DNA from: Bacillota bacterium
GTDB lineage: Bacteria; Bacillota; Clostridia; Lachnospirales; Lachnospiraceae
Reading direction: 5' to 3'
Length of the DNA: 64,000 nucleotides
NCBI GenBank assembly: GCA_023410575.1
Contig: JAEYPP010000043.1
Location: 1 to 64,000, forward strand
A program made the position numbers and the translations under genes. Below the pieces are notes generated by a model. The model saw only the letters and a list, made by a program, of their open reading frames with translations. It had not been told where the DNA came from and searched no databases. This document shows, in pieces, positions 49,795 through 58,927 of this stretch. The number at the start of each line of letters is the position of its first letter. The first letter of the stretch is position 1.

Positions 49795-51153
49795 TTAGTT
49801 AACTACAATATATGGATATCCACCTGCTCTCTCATCGATTGCAAATGAAATATCAGATAATTTTAACCGTATTGCTGGACGAACTGCATCATTTCTTCGA
49901 CCAACAAAATAGGAATAGGTTCCAGATCCATTCGTAAAGAAATATGCAAACTGCCTATCGCAACCAGGTGATCTAAGCCACCAGCAGGTATTTCCATTGG
50001 TCTTATTCACATACCCATCGTTAAACCTTGCATATTTTGTATTCTTCACAGTACGAGAAACACTTCTCTCTAAAAAGTTTGAGTAAAAACCGTAGTTTGG
50101 ATTCGTAGCCTCTTTAACTGATAACAGAAAGACTTTATCAACTGTATCATTTCCACCACTAGTTCCCCATTCCTCATTATCTGGAGTATGAATATTGCTG
50201 TCCAAAATGACAGAGATTTCTTGATTTGTAAAGGCTGTATTTAAAAATGTCTCGTTAAGCCATGTTCTCAGCGTGCAATTTTCCCATGTTACATTAACAA
50301 AATAGTCATTAATATTCTTACTTTCTAGGCCATATTCAGATAGTAGAAGCACAGAATCTTCCGTTACTTCAAGCACGCGCCAAAGGATTGGTTCTTTTCC
50401 ATTCGCATAGTTGTTATCCTGTTCATACCTACCAAAGTATACACGATTTCCTTCCCAATCATTCTCTTTCGTATAGTCATACGCACAAGTTGGATTTGAG
50501 ATTGGAAGGTAGCGTTCTTTTACATCTACTATAATACTTTTCATTAAAACCGTATCAGCAATCAATGCGGTTGCAGTAATTGCTACTTTCCCAATTGATT
50601 TACCAGTAACAAGTCCAATCAAACCACAATTAGTTACAGTTGCAATTGTCTCATCACTTGAAACATAAGAAATACTTGTGAAAACGCCATAAGATAAAGC
50701 AGGAATAATCTTTGCAGTTTTATAAAGACTAAGAAACGTAGATTCTCGTTCCTTCAAGATCATTGCACCATTCATATGATACTTTGTTGAATAGTAAGTC
50801 TTTAATTTCAATTTTCCAACAATTACTTTTACTAGCGTTTCATACTGAATATATTGTTCCTTTTGATTAGGACCTTCTAAAATCACTTGAGCTATGATCA
50901 TTACTTCTCCAGCACTTCGTCCCGTTACTATTCCACTATCAACACTTGCTATACTATTCTGTTCACTATAGTAAGTAATTTTTTTTATAATATTATCTTG
51001 TATTTTAGGGAGATTAACTTTTACCGTGTTACCAACATAGATTTTAAGTTCTTCCGTCTTTTCTATACTTGGAGCCATATATTGATTCATTACATTAGAT
51101 TTTGGTTGCGAAATTTTACGCATGCGTTTAGTAAAATAGTCTAGTATTTTCAT
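49795..51153 (-). CDS. Protein with Ig-like (Big_2-type) repeats and a C-terminal DUF6273 domain
   Basis: 452 aa from ATG 51153 (GGGAGG five bases upstream). Two bacterial Ig-like repeats occupy ~35-110 and ~125-205 (SVDSGIVTGRSAGEVMIIAQV; TVTNCGLIGLVTGKSIGKVAI). A DUF6273 domain fills ~230-452: NRVYFGRYEQDN, PILWRVLEV, CTLRTWLNETFLNTAF, CWWLRSPG and AVRPAIRLKL. DUF6273 is a C-type-lectin/formylglycine-like fold seen in large surface proteins of gut clostridia. No signal peptide or membrane helix is visible, which is odd for such domains. Monocistronic. Confidence 0.75.
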   Translation of the reverse strand: MKILDYFTKRMRKISQPKSNVMNQYMAPSIEKTEELKIYVGNTVKVNLPKIQDNIIKKITYYSEQNSIASVDSGIVTGRSAGEVMIIAQVILEGPNQKEQYIQYETLVKVIVGKLKLKTYYSTKYHMNGAMILKERESTFLSLYKTAKIIPALSYGVFTSISYVSSDETIATVTNCGLIGLVTGKSIGKVAITATALIADTVLMKSIIVDVKERYLPISNPTCAYDYTKENDWEGNRVYFGRYEQDNNYANGKEPILWRVLEVTEDSVLLLSEYGLESKNINDYFVNVTWENCTLRTWLNETFLNTAFTNQEISVILDSNIHTPDNEEWGTSGGNDTVDKVFLLSVKEATNPNYGFYSNFLERSVSRTVKNTKYARFNDGYVNKTNGNTCWWLRSPGCDRQFAYFFTNGSGTYSYFVGRRNDAVRPAIRLKLSDISFAIDERAGGYPYIVVN

Positions 51154-51313
51154 GCGTACCTCCCTTTCTATCATTCTATTTCAAAAATCTATCTGCTTAC
51201 AAGCATTACCACTATAAAGAAAAGCTTATCCCAATTCTTAAATTTAATTCTTTAATTAGTAATAAGTTTAAAAGCATGAATTTTAATTATATAGGTGTAA
51301 AGGTAAAAAAAAT

Positions 51314-51363
51314 AACCCCACATAGAAACAGTTTGTGTAAAAATACTGTCTCTATGTGGGGTT
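51314..51363 (-). terminator. Terminator of the first FrhB-fusion gene
   Basis: AACCCCACATAGAAACAG (51314-51331) pairs with CTGTCTCTATGTGGGGTT (51346-51363) with one mismatch; TTATTTTTTT follows on the minus strand. Confidence 0.8.
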
Positions 51364-51391
51364 TATTATTTAAGTGTTTTAGTTCATAACT

Positions 51392-53326
51392 CTATTGACT
51401 TTTCAAATCGTTATACTCCGATAATAAATCATTGACTGGTTTTGTTGAATATTCATGAAAAAAATTATTTCTTTCTCCTTTGAGAGGTATTGGCTTATTA
51501 TGATTATACTTAAATAATTGTTCAATCGTCATCACTTTGTTAAGAAAAGATGTGCTAATTGTACTCCAAACATCATTGCCTTTTTGATTATTAATTAAAA
51601 TACAACTTGCACCTTTATTATCGTATAAATCTTCATCTATTTTATGTATCCCCCAGAAATCTCCAATCGTTAGATCTCCTACTCGCTTGAGCTTTGTAAA
51701 ACTACAAGTAGAACAACCTGGTCTTGATATATTGTTAATTAAAAAATTGCGGAAATAGTTATTCCTTCTTGCATTGACTACCAATGGTTTTCTATTCGTA
51801 AATTCAACCACCATATTACACTGATGGATTAACCATCCCTTCGATTTTTCTCTAAATTTTACATTCTTTATGTTATCATGGAATTTTTCACTAAGATACT
51901 TAAGGTAATCTTTAAAAACCAAAGGGGAAGGTGCGGCATGACATAATATTTCGCAGATAAGTAGATTGTCATAATCCTTATTCAGATATGCTCTAAGCCC
52001 AGCACATTCACAAGGTAAACCTGAATATAATACTGGTATCCCTGAGAGTAACTGTTCTTTTACCTTGCGATAAATTCCGTCTATCTCACTTTTTACATAT
52101 TTTGATCCATAAAAAGCTTCTACTTCCTCCATGGTTGTCGCCATTGCAGAAATCGCTACCATATTCTCATCAAATTTGACACCGAATACTACACCTTTTT
52201 TCTCTTCAATCATATAACGCGCAAGACTAGAGAATACACCTCCTGAAGTACTTCTCATTCTAATTAACTCGTCCTTATTTACAGCACAAACTACGATAGG
52301 ATAATCATGTTGATACTTAACGAGTTGATGATTCTCTTTTTTTACACATCTTTTGATGCATAATCCACAATTAATGCATTTTTCATTAACGTGTGGATAA
52401 TAAAATCCTTCATTATCTTGAATCATATCAATTGCTGCTACCGGACAAACCTCTTTACAAGTATAACATCCACAACATTCACTTTTTAATATTTGGGGTG
52501 GTGCATCCACTAGACCATCTTTATATTTCGATGTAAAAATTTTTTCCAAGTATTTCATTGCATCTGACTGCATTTTACTTATTTTTTGTTCTAAGTCACT
52601 AGAATCACTAGCTTTATAATTTTCTAATTGATAAATCTTCTTTAAAAAATTTCTCTTCCAATCTAGCCGTTCCATGAAACACTTAATCTTTCGAAATTGG
52701 GCAGGAGAATCTTTAACTATGAAAGGGACTCGATTTAAAATAGCAAACCACAATGTCATAAAAGAATCAGTAATTACAGTATTTGCCCTCTGAATCATAC
52801 CTAAATATTCATTCGGATCAGAGACTATGCTAGAATTTTCTATACTGCAATTTTTATCTTGCGTGATTAATACTAGATTCATTTTTTTTCTCTTAGCATA
52901 TTTTTTTGCAATACTAATCAACGGAGAACCTGGATTAGAACAATCTAGTAATATGTAATTTATATTCGTATCATAAGGTTTTGTTATGCTATTATAATCC
53001 TCAAGATTACATAAAAGTAATGCTTCCAACATGGGAACTTCAAAAGAAACATGATTTTGATAGAAGTCAAAGTAGCTTGCTTTTTTATCATTCGAATGAA
53101 CCATCGCTTTATTACTAATAATAACATACTTCGTTATTCTATCTCCACTAGTAAAACCAACCTGTTCCTCAATAAATAACTTCAGATCTTTATCATATTC
53201 GTCCTCTGTTACCCAAGGTTCTACATAGGAACAATCCTCATGATAATGTTCTAGGAATTTTTTCACTGCAAACGCTTGAAGAGCGCTTTCTAACTCAGCT
53301 TTAGCATTTCCAATTAAGCCAATCAT
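51392..53326 (-). CDS. Pyruvyltransferase-like/FrhB iron-sulfur fusion protein, paralogue 2
   Basis: 644 aa. Residues 1-~265 resemble polysaccharide pyruvyl transferases (start MIGLIGNAKAELESALQAFAV; late SDPNEYLGMIQRANTVITDSF), but the usual His of TD-x-F-H-G is Met190. A 2x[4Fe-4S] ferredoxin segment follows (CCGCYTCKEVCP 284-295; CINCGLCIKRC 317-327). A coenzyme F420 hydrogenase/dehydrogenase beta-subunit domain fills ~340-640 (GGVFSSLARYMIEE; LPCECAGLRAYL; GDLTIGDFWG). In other bacteria these two modules are often adjacent genes near glycan clusters. F420 use is not implied. Paralogue of the next upstream gene. Confidence 0.8.
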   Translation of the reverse strand: MIGLIGNAKAELESALQAFAVKKFLEHYHEDCSYVEPWVTEDEYDKDLKLFIEEQVGFTSGDRITKYVIISNKAMVHSNDKKASYFDFYQNHVSFEVPMLEALLLCNLEDYNSITKPYDTNINYILLDCSNPGSPLISIAKKYAKRKKMNLVLITQDKNCSIENSSIVSDPNEYLGMIQRANTVITDSFMTLWFAILNRVPFIVKDSPAQFRKIKCFMERLDWKRNFLKKIYQLENYKASDSSDLEQKISKMQSDAMKYLEKIFTSKYKDGLVDAPPQILKSECCGCYTCKEVCPVAAIDMIQDNEGFYYPHVNEKCINCGLCIKRCVKKENHQLVKYQHDYPIVVCAVNKDELIRMRSTSGGVFSSLARYMIEEKKGVVFGVKFDENMVAISAMATTMEEVEAFYGSKYVKSEIDGIYRKVKEQLLSGIPVLYSGLPCECAGLRAYLNKDYDNLLICEILCHAAPSPLVFKDYLKYLSEKFHDNIKNVKFREKSKGWLIHQCNMVVEFTNRKPLVVNARRNNYFRNFLINNISRPGCSTCSFTKLKRVGDLTIGDFWGIHKIDEDLYDNKGASCILINNQKGNDVWSTISTSFLNKVMTIEQLFKYNHNKPIPLKGERNNFFHEYSTKPVNDLLSEYNDLKSQ

Positions 53327-53440
53327 CTATATCACTCTCCTTATACATATGTATTTTAATTACTATATATCAATATTACATCCTAATCAATAACTATTAG
53401 ATACAAACCTTCCAACACTATGATTCATCTATCCTTAAAA

Positions 53441-53479
53441 TGTTATATCCATTATTAGATACTAATAGTGGATATAACA
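53441..53479 (-). terminator. Terminator of the upstream FrhB-fusion gene
   Basis: 18-bp stem with one G-T wobble, TGTTATATCCATTATTAG (53441-53458) / CTAATAGTGGATATAACA (53462-53479), 3-nt loop; TTTTAAGG follows on the minus strand. Confidence 0.75.
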
Positions 53480-53536
53480 TAGAATATTTCACTCAACTAC
53501 CACTTGATGATTTAAGAAACTAAAACCAATGTACTC

Positions 53537-55480
53537 TTACTTTGTTTTTAAATCATTAAATTCTTTTAGCAAGTCATTAATTTCTTGTACATCTAAGCGT
53601 TGGAATATTTGATTTCTTTCTTTTGTTATCTTCATTGGTTTTTTATTATTATACTTAAAGGCTTGTCCTATCGTCGTTTGTTTAATGCGTAATTGATCTT
53701 TAATAATACTTAGCATATCTGCACCTTTTTTTGTATTGACTAAAACTAAACTAGCACCATTGTTGTCAAACATATCTATGGCCACTTTATCAATGCCCCA
53801 AAAATCACCAAGCGTCATATCTCCTACTCGATTTCGAACCAAGAAACTGCATTTAGAACATCCTGGCATAGAGATATTATCATTCATATAATTTCTAAAG
53901 TAATTATTTCTTCTCGTATTCGCAATCAGTGGCTTACGATCCGCGAATTCAAATACAATACTTGTCTTATAAATAAGCCATCCTTTGCTCTTATCACGAA
54001 ATCTTATGTTTGTAACTTTTGAGTTATATTTATTATTAATGAACTCGACATACTTCTTAAATACTTTTGGTGAAGGTGCAGAACGGCATAACTTATCAAT
54101 GATAAATAACTTTTCATAATCTTTTTGCAAGAAAGCCTTTAATCCTGCACACTCACAAGGAAGGCCGGTATATACAACATATTGATTATTTTCTAGCGCT
54201 TGTTTAACTTTTGGGTAAACACCTTCAAGTTCTGCTTTGACATACTTCATTCCATAAAATGCTTTCACTTGCTCCATGTTGGTAGCGATTGTAGGTACTA
54301 CATTTAAGTCTTCATCATAAGCTGCTCCTACCACAACACCCTTTTTCTGTTCAATCACATATTGTGCTATTAATGGGAAAACACCGCCAGAAGTCGTCTG
54401 CTTTCTTAACTCATCTATATTGTTTATGGCACAATACGCTTTTGGATAATCTGGTTCAAATATTACAGTTTGAGGATGTTCTAGTTTAATACATGCATCT
54501 ACACAAAGATTACAATGTATACAAGAATCATTTACTTGTGGGTAATAGAATCCCTCATGATTGCGAACCATTTTTATTGCACCTTCAGGACAAATCTCCT
54601 TACAAGCAAAACAACCACAACATTCACTTTGCATTATCTTTGGTGGTGCAGATACCTCACAATCCTTTACAACTGGTGGTAAGCATTCAAATAGATAATT
54701 AGCTGCTTCTGCTCTTATCTGATGCATTAATTTCTCTACCTGATTAATATCATCAATAGCATAGGACATTGATAAATCTCGTTCCTCTTTTCCTATATAA
54801 TGCTTCAATAGATTCAAACGACTCATTAAACGTTTATTTTTCCCCGGCAATGCTGGATTGTCTTGTGCTAAAAAGTTCTTATGGTAAATAATTGCAAAAT
54901 AAAGTGACATAAATGAGTCCGTTACGATAAACGAAGCTTCTTTTACTAAACCAATATACTCCTTGGGGTCCATAACTGTTCTAGTTGAGATACGATTGTA
55001 CTTGCTATCTTCAATCATAGCGACTACTTCAAGTCCATGTGCCTTTGCATACCTTTGAGCTAGTGATACGATTGGTGAGCGGTCTGTCATACAATCAAGC
55101 AACAAATATGGTGCTTTCACCTCTATCTTCTTAGCTATTTCATCATAATCGGTAGCCTGTTGCAATAACAATGCTTCCGAAATTACCTCTGTCAATCCAA
55201 AACTTCTTTGATAAAAATCCATAAAAGATGCTTCTGTATTATACATATCTAAAAATGCTTTATAATTTATCATTAAAAATACTGCTATATCTTCTCTTTT
55301 TCCAATACCAATTTCATTTTTTAAAAAATCAATGGATGCAGTGGCTTTATCAACATCGTTGGAATACTGCTCCGTAAATAGGCACTCAACATTATAATCC
55401 TTCAAAAATCGCTTCACCGCATATGCTTGTAAAAGACTTTCGACTTCTGGTTTTTTATATCCAACCATTCCAACTTTCAT
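53537..55480 (-). CDS. Pyruvyltransferase-like/FrhB iron-sulfur fusion protein, paralogue 1
   Basis: 647 aa with the same order as its neighbour: pyruvyltransferase-like N-terminal half (MKVGMVGYKKPEVESLLQAY; MDPKEYIGLVKEASFIVTDSF, again followed by Met instead of His), ferredoxin motifs (CCGCFACKEICP; CIHCNLCVDAC) and FrhB domain (TSGGVFPLIAQYVIEQ; LPCECAGLKAFL; GDMTLGDFWG). The two genes are a tandem duplication, each with its own terminator. GGGAGG lies eight bases before ATG. Likely a redox enzyme acting on a glycan or cofactor; substrate unknown. Confidence 0.8.
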   Translation of the reverse strand: MKVGMVGYKKPEVESLLQAYAVKRFLKDYNVECLFTEQYSNDVDKATASIDFLKNEIGIGKREDIAVFLMINYKAFLDMYNTEASFMDFYQRSFGLTEVISEALLLQQATDYDEIAKKIEVKAPYLLLDCMTDRSPIVSLAQRYAKAHGLEVVAMIEDSKYNRISTRTVMDPKEYIGLVKEASFIVTDSFMSLYFAIIYHKNFLAQDNPALPGKNKRLMSRLNLLKHYIGKEERDLSMSYAIDDINQVEKLMHQIRAEAANYLFECLPPVVKDCEVSAPPKIMQSECCGCFACKEICPEGAIKMVRNHEGFYYPQVNDSCIHCNLCVDACIKLEHPQTVIFEPDYPKAYCAINNIDELRKQTTSGGVFPLIAQYVIEQKKGVVVGAAYDEDLNVVPTIATNMEQVKAFYGMKYVKAELEGVYPKVKQALENNQYVVYTGLPCECAGLKAFLQKDYEKLFIIDKLCRSAPSPKVFKKYVEFINNKYNSKVTNIRFRDKSKGWLIYKTSIVFEFADRKPLIANTRRNNYFRNYMNDNISMPGCSKCSFLVRNRVGDMTLGDFWGIDKVAIDMFDNNGASLVLVNTKKGADMLSIIKDQLRIKQTTIGQAFKYNNKKPMKITKERNQIFQRLDVQEINDLLKEFNDLKTK

Positions 55481-55678
55481 ATTCTTTTCCTCCCATAATA
55501 CTGCATATTACACACCTTAGTATAAACAAGTTTCCCTCACTATGCAATCATTTCCTTGTTTTAAGGAATTTATCCTCATTGATTAACACTCTGGCTTTGG
55601 CTGCACGTTTCCCACTACTAGTACACGCCACAGTCTTTTACCGATTAGATTACTCTCATGCTAGACAAGCCCAAAAAA

Positions 55679-55716
55679 GGCGCTGTGGCACTAATTCAGC
55701 TAGTGCGACAGCCCCC
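55679..55716. repeat. Palindromic repeat element 3 (minimal form)
   Basis: GGCGCTGTGGCACTA (55679-55693) and CTAGTGCGACAGCCCC (55700-55715) are the same ends as in the post-upp element, here separated by only six bases. ATTCAGCTAGTG is shared exactly with element 2. It lies 10 bp after the carB stop and may end that transcript. The rest of the 55481-55726 spacer shows no gene. Confidence 0.7.
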
Positions 55717-55726
55717 CATATGGATA

Positions 55727-58700
55727 TTATATCGAAGCGATATTAATTAATGATAACTGACCTTGCTGTTTTGTTTCTAGGCTTGTTAACAGAGCATTTG
55801 CTGTATCAAGTGAGGTTAGGCACGTAACACCTGTTTCAATCGATACACGACGAATTAAGAAGCCATCAGTGGATTTGTTATGTCCTGATGTTGGTGTATC
55901 CACAACCAAATCAATTTCATGTCCTAGAAGTAAATCCATAATGGTAGGTGATTCTCCATTTACCTTCTGAACTGGAATTGCGTCCACACCATGCTCCCGA
56001 AGTACTCTCGCTGTACTGCGAGTTGCGTAAATTTCATAGCCTAAGTTTTGAAATCTTTGTCCCACCGAGATTGCTTCTAACTTATCCGCGTCTTTCACTG
56101 TAAGTATCATCTTCTTATGCTTTGGTAGATTAATTCCAGCTCCTAAAAAGGCTTTATATAATGCTTCATTAAATGTTTTAGCAATACCAAGACACTCACC
56201 AGTTGATTTCATCTCAGGTCCAAGTCCAATATCTGCACCACGTAATTTTTCAAATGAGAACACTGGCATCTTGATTGCAATGTAGTCTGATTTTTTTGCC
56301 AGTCCTGTTCCAAATCCTAGATCCTTAACTTTTGCTCCAAGAACAACCTTAGAAGCTAAGTCAACGATTGGGATACCTGTTACTTTACTAATATATGGTA
56401 CCGTTCTAGATGAACGTGGGTTTACTTCGATTACATATACTTCATCGTTATATACAATAAACTGAATATTAATTAACCCGATTACATTCAATGAATGCGC
56501 AAGTTTTCTAGTATAATCAACGATTACATTTTGTATCTTTTCTGATACTCTCTGTGCTGGATAAACCGAGATACTATCTCCAGAGTGAATACCTGCTCGT
56601 TCAATATGTTCCATAATTCCTGGAATCAAGATATCATCTCCATCACATACTGCATCAACTTCAACTTCTTTCCCCATGAGATACTTATCTACTAAAATTG
56701 GATGTTCTTGAACGGTTCGATTGATAATTTCCATAAATTCACGTACATCATCATCATTGATTGCTATTTGCATTCCAGCTCCGCCAAGTACATAAGAAGG
56801 TCGAACAAGTACAGGGTATCCAAGTTTATTAGCTGCTGTAATTGCTTCCTCTGTTGTAAATACTGTCTTGCCTGCCGGTCTTGGAATACAGCACTTTTCA
56901 AGTATCTCATCGAATAGCTCACGGTCCTCTGCTGCATCAACATTCTCAGCTGAGGTTCCTAAGATTGGAACTCCCATTTTGAGTAAGCTCTCGGTTAACT
57001 TAATTGCTGTCTGTCCACCAAATTGAACAACTGCACCATCTGGTTGTTCTAAATCCACAATATTTTCAACATCCTCTGGAGTAAGTGGCTCAAAATAAAG
57101 TTTATCTGCAATATCAAAGTCGGTACTTACTGTCTCTGGATTATTATTTACGATAATTGTCTCATAGCCACTACGTGACAATGACCAAGTTGCATGTACG
57201 GAGCAATAATCAAATTCAATACCTTGGCCAATTCGTATTGGACCAGAACCGAGAACAAGTACTTTCTTCTTTGTACGAGCCTTTTCTACCTCATTCTCAC
57301 TACCAAAGCAGGAATAGTAATATGGAGTTTCAGCCTCAAATTCTGCTGCGCAAGTATCTACTGTCTTAAATGCTGCAATGATTTTGTATTCTTCCTTACG
57401 TAGGTGTTTTACCTCTGCTAATGTTTTCCCACTTAACTGTGCAATGACACGATCCGGAAACTCCATACGTTTTGCTTCTAGCATCAACTCTTTCGTTAAT
57501 GGTTCCAAACTCAGACGTTGTTCCATTTCCACTAAGATTGCAATTTTATCGATAAACCATAAATCGATTTTTGTAATCTCATTGATTTCGTCAGCTGGAA
57601 TATTTCGACGAATTGCTTCTGCAATAACAAAAATTCTTCGATCATCGATTTGATATAATTGTTCCCGTATTTCTTCGGTGGTGTATTCGCTAAAATCTTT
57701 AATATTCATGCTATAAATATTCTGTTCCAAAGAGCGTATTGCTTTCATTAACGCACCTTCGAAATTATTACAAATACTCATGACCTCGCCTGTTGCCTTC
57801 ATCTGCGTTGTCAGTGTTCTTTTTGCCATAACAAACTTATCAAATGGCCACTTTGGTATCTTAACAACACAATAATCAAGAGCTGGCTCAAAGCTTGCAA
57901 CTGTCTTTAAGGTAATCGCATTTGGAATCTCATCCAAGGTATATCCAAGAGCAATTTTTGCAGCAACCTTAGCAATTGGATAACCAGTTGCTTTCGATGC
58001 AAGTGCAGAAGAACGGCTTACTCGAGGATTTACCTCAATAACACAATACTCAAAGCTGTCAGGCTTCAGCGCATATTGAACGTTACATCCACCTGTAATA
58101 TTTAATTCGGTAATTATGTTTAAAGCAGACGTACGAAGCATCTGATATTCTTTATCAGATAAAGTCTGCGAAGGTGCAACTACAATACTATCACCAGTAT
58201 GAACACCAACTGGGTCAAGATTTTCCATGTTACAAACAGTAATACAGTTTCCAGCACTATCTCGCATTACTTCGTATTCAATTTCCTTCCAACCTGCTAT
58301 GCATCGTTCTATCAAGCACTGTCCAACACGACTTAAACGAAGTCCATTGGTACAGATATCAATCAGTTCTTCTTCATTTGATGCAATACCACCACCGGAA
58401 CCTCCTAATGTATAAGCTGGTCGTACAACAACTGGATAGCCGATTATATTCGTAAATGCAATGGCTGCTTTCACCGTTGTTACAACTTCACTTGGGGCGC
58501 ATGGCTCACCAATCTTCTCCATTGTATTTTTAAACTCAAGACGATCCTCTGCTTTTTTTATTGTTAACGAAGTTGTTCCAATTAATTTTGTATTTGTTTC
58601 TTTAAGAAACCCTGATTCTTCAAGTTCCATTGCGATATTTAATGCTGCTTGACCACCGAGTGTAGGTAACACAGAGTCTGGATTTTCTTTTAAAATAATT

Positions 58701-58927
58701 TGCTTTACTACCTCTGATGTTAGTGGCTCAATATATACCATATCCGCAATTTCTTTATCTGTCATTATGGTTGCAGGATTGGAATTGACTAAAACAACCG
58801 TAATTCCCTCCTCTTTCAAGGAACGACACGCTTGCGTTCCTGCATAATCGAATTCTGCTGCTTGACCAATTATAATTGGTCCGGAACCAATAACTAATAC
58901 TTTTTTAATTTCATTATTTTTCGGCAT
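55727..58927 (-). CDS. carB: Carbamoyl-phosphate synthase large subunit
   Basis: 1066 aa, normal length. Two ATP-grasp halves: synthetase 1 (KKVLVIGSGPIIIGQAAEFDYAG, residues ~8-30) and synthetase 2 (KKVLVLGSGPIRIGQGIEFDYC near 555), each with GG-rich loop (YTLGGSGGG; YVLGGAGMQ) and E-V-N-P-R metal site (EVNPRVSRSSAL; EVNPRSSRTVPY). A C-terminal MGS-like allosteric domain fills ~930-1066. Makes carbamoyl phosphate from ammonia, bicarbonate and 2 ATP for pyrimidine and arginine synthesis. One-base overlap with carA. Confidence 0.98.
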   Translation of the reverse strand: MPKNNEIKKVLVIGSGPIIIGQAAEFDYAGTQACRSLKEEGITVVLVNSNPATIMTDKEIADMVYIEPLTSEVVKQIILKENPDSVLPTLGGQAALNIAMELEESGFLKETNTKLIGTTSLTIKKAEDRLEFKNTMEKIGEPCAPSEVVTTVKAAIAFTNIIGYPVVVRPAYTLGGSGGGIASNEEELIDICTNGLRLSRVGQCLIERCIAGWKEIEYEVMRDSAGNCITVCNMENLDPVGVHTGDSIVVAPSQTLSDKEYQMLRTSALNIITELNITGGCNVQYALKPDSFEYCVIEVNPRVSRSSALASKATGYPIAKVAAKIALGYTLDEIPNAITLKTVASFEPALDYCVVKIPKWPFDKFVMAKRTLTTQMKATGEVMSICNNFEGALMKAIRSLEQNIYSMNIKDFSEYTTEEIREQLYQIDDRRIFVIAEAIRRNIPADEINEITKIDLWFIDKIAILVEMEQRLSLEPLTKELMLEAKRMEFPDRVIAQLSGKTLAEVKHLRKEEYKIIAAFKTVDTCAAEFEAETPYYYSCFGSENEVEKARTKKKVLVLGSGPIRIGQGIEFDYCSVHATWSLSRSGYETIIVNNNPETVSTDFDIADKLYFEPLTPEDVENIVDLEQPDGAVVQFGGQTAIKLTESLLKMGVPILGTSAENVDAAEDRELFDEILEKCCIPRPAGKTVFTTEEAITAANKLGYPVLVRPSYVLGGAGMQIAINDDDVREFMEIINRTVQEHPILVDKYLMGKEVEVDAVCDGDDILIPGIMEHIERAGIHSGDSISVYPAQRVSEKIQNVIVDYTRKLAHSLNVIGLINIQFIVYNDEVYVIEVNPRSSRTVPYISKVTGIPIVDLASKVVLGAKVKDLGFGTGLAKKSDYIAIKMPVFSFEKLRGADIGLGPEMKSTGECLGIAKTFNEALYKAFLGAGINLPKHKKMILTVKDADKLEAISVGQRFQNLGYEIYATRSTARVLREHGVDAIPVQKVNGESPTIMDLLLGHEIDLVVDTPTSGHNKSTDGFLIRRVSIETGVTCLTSLDTANALLTSLETKQQGQLSLINIASI

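Noticed and set aside
51392..55480. Coenzyme F420 metabolism
   Set aside because: FrhB-like domains occur in many non-F420 enzymes; no other F420 genes are visible.
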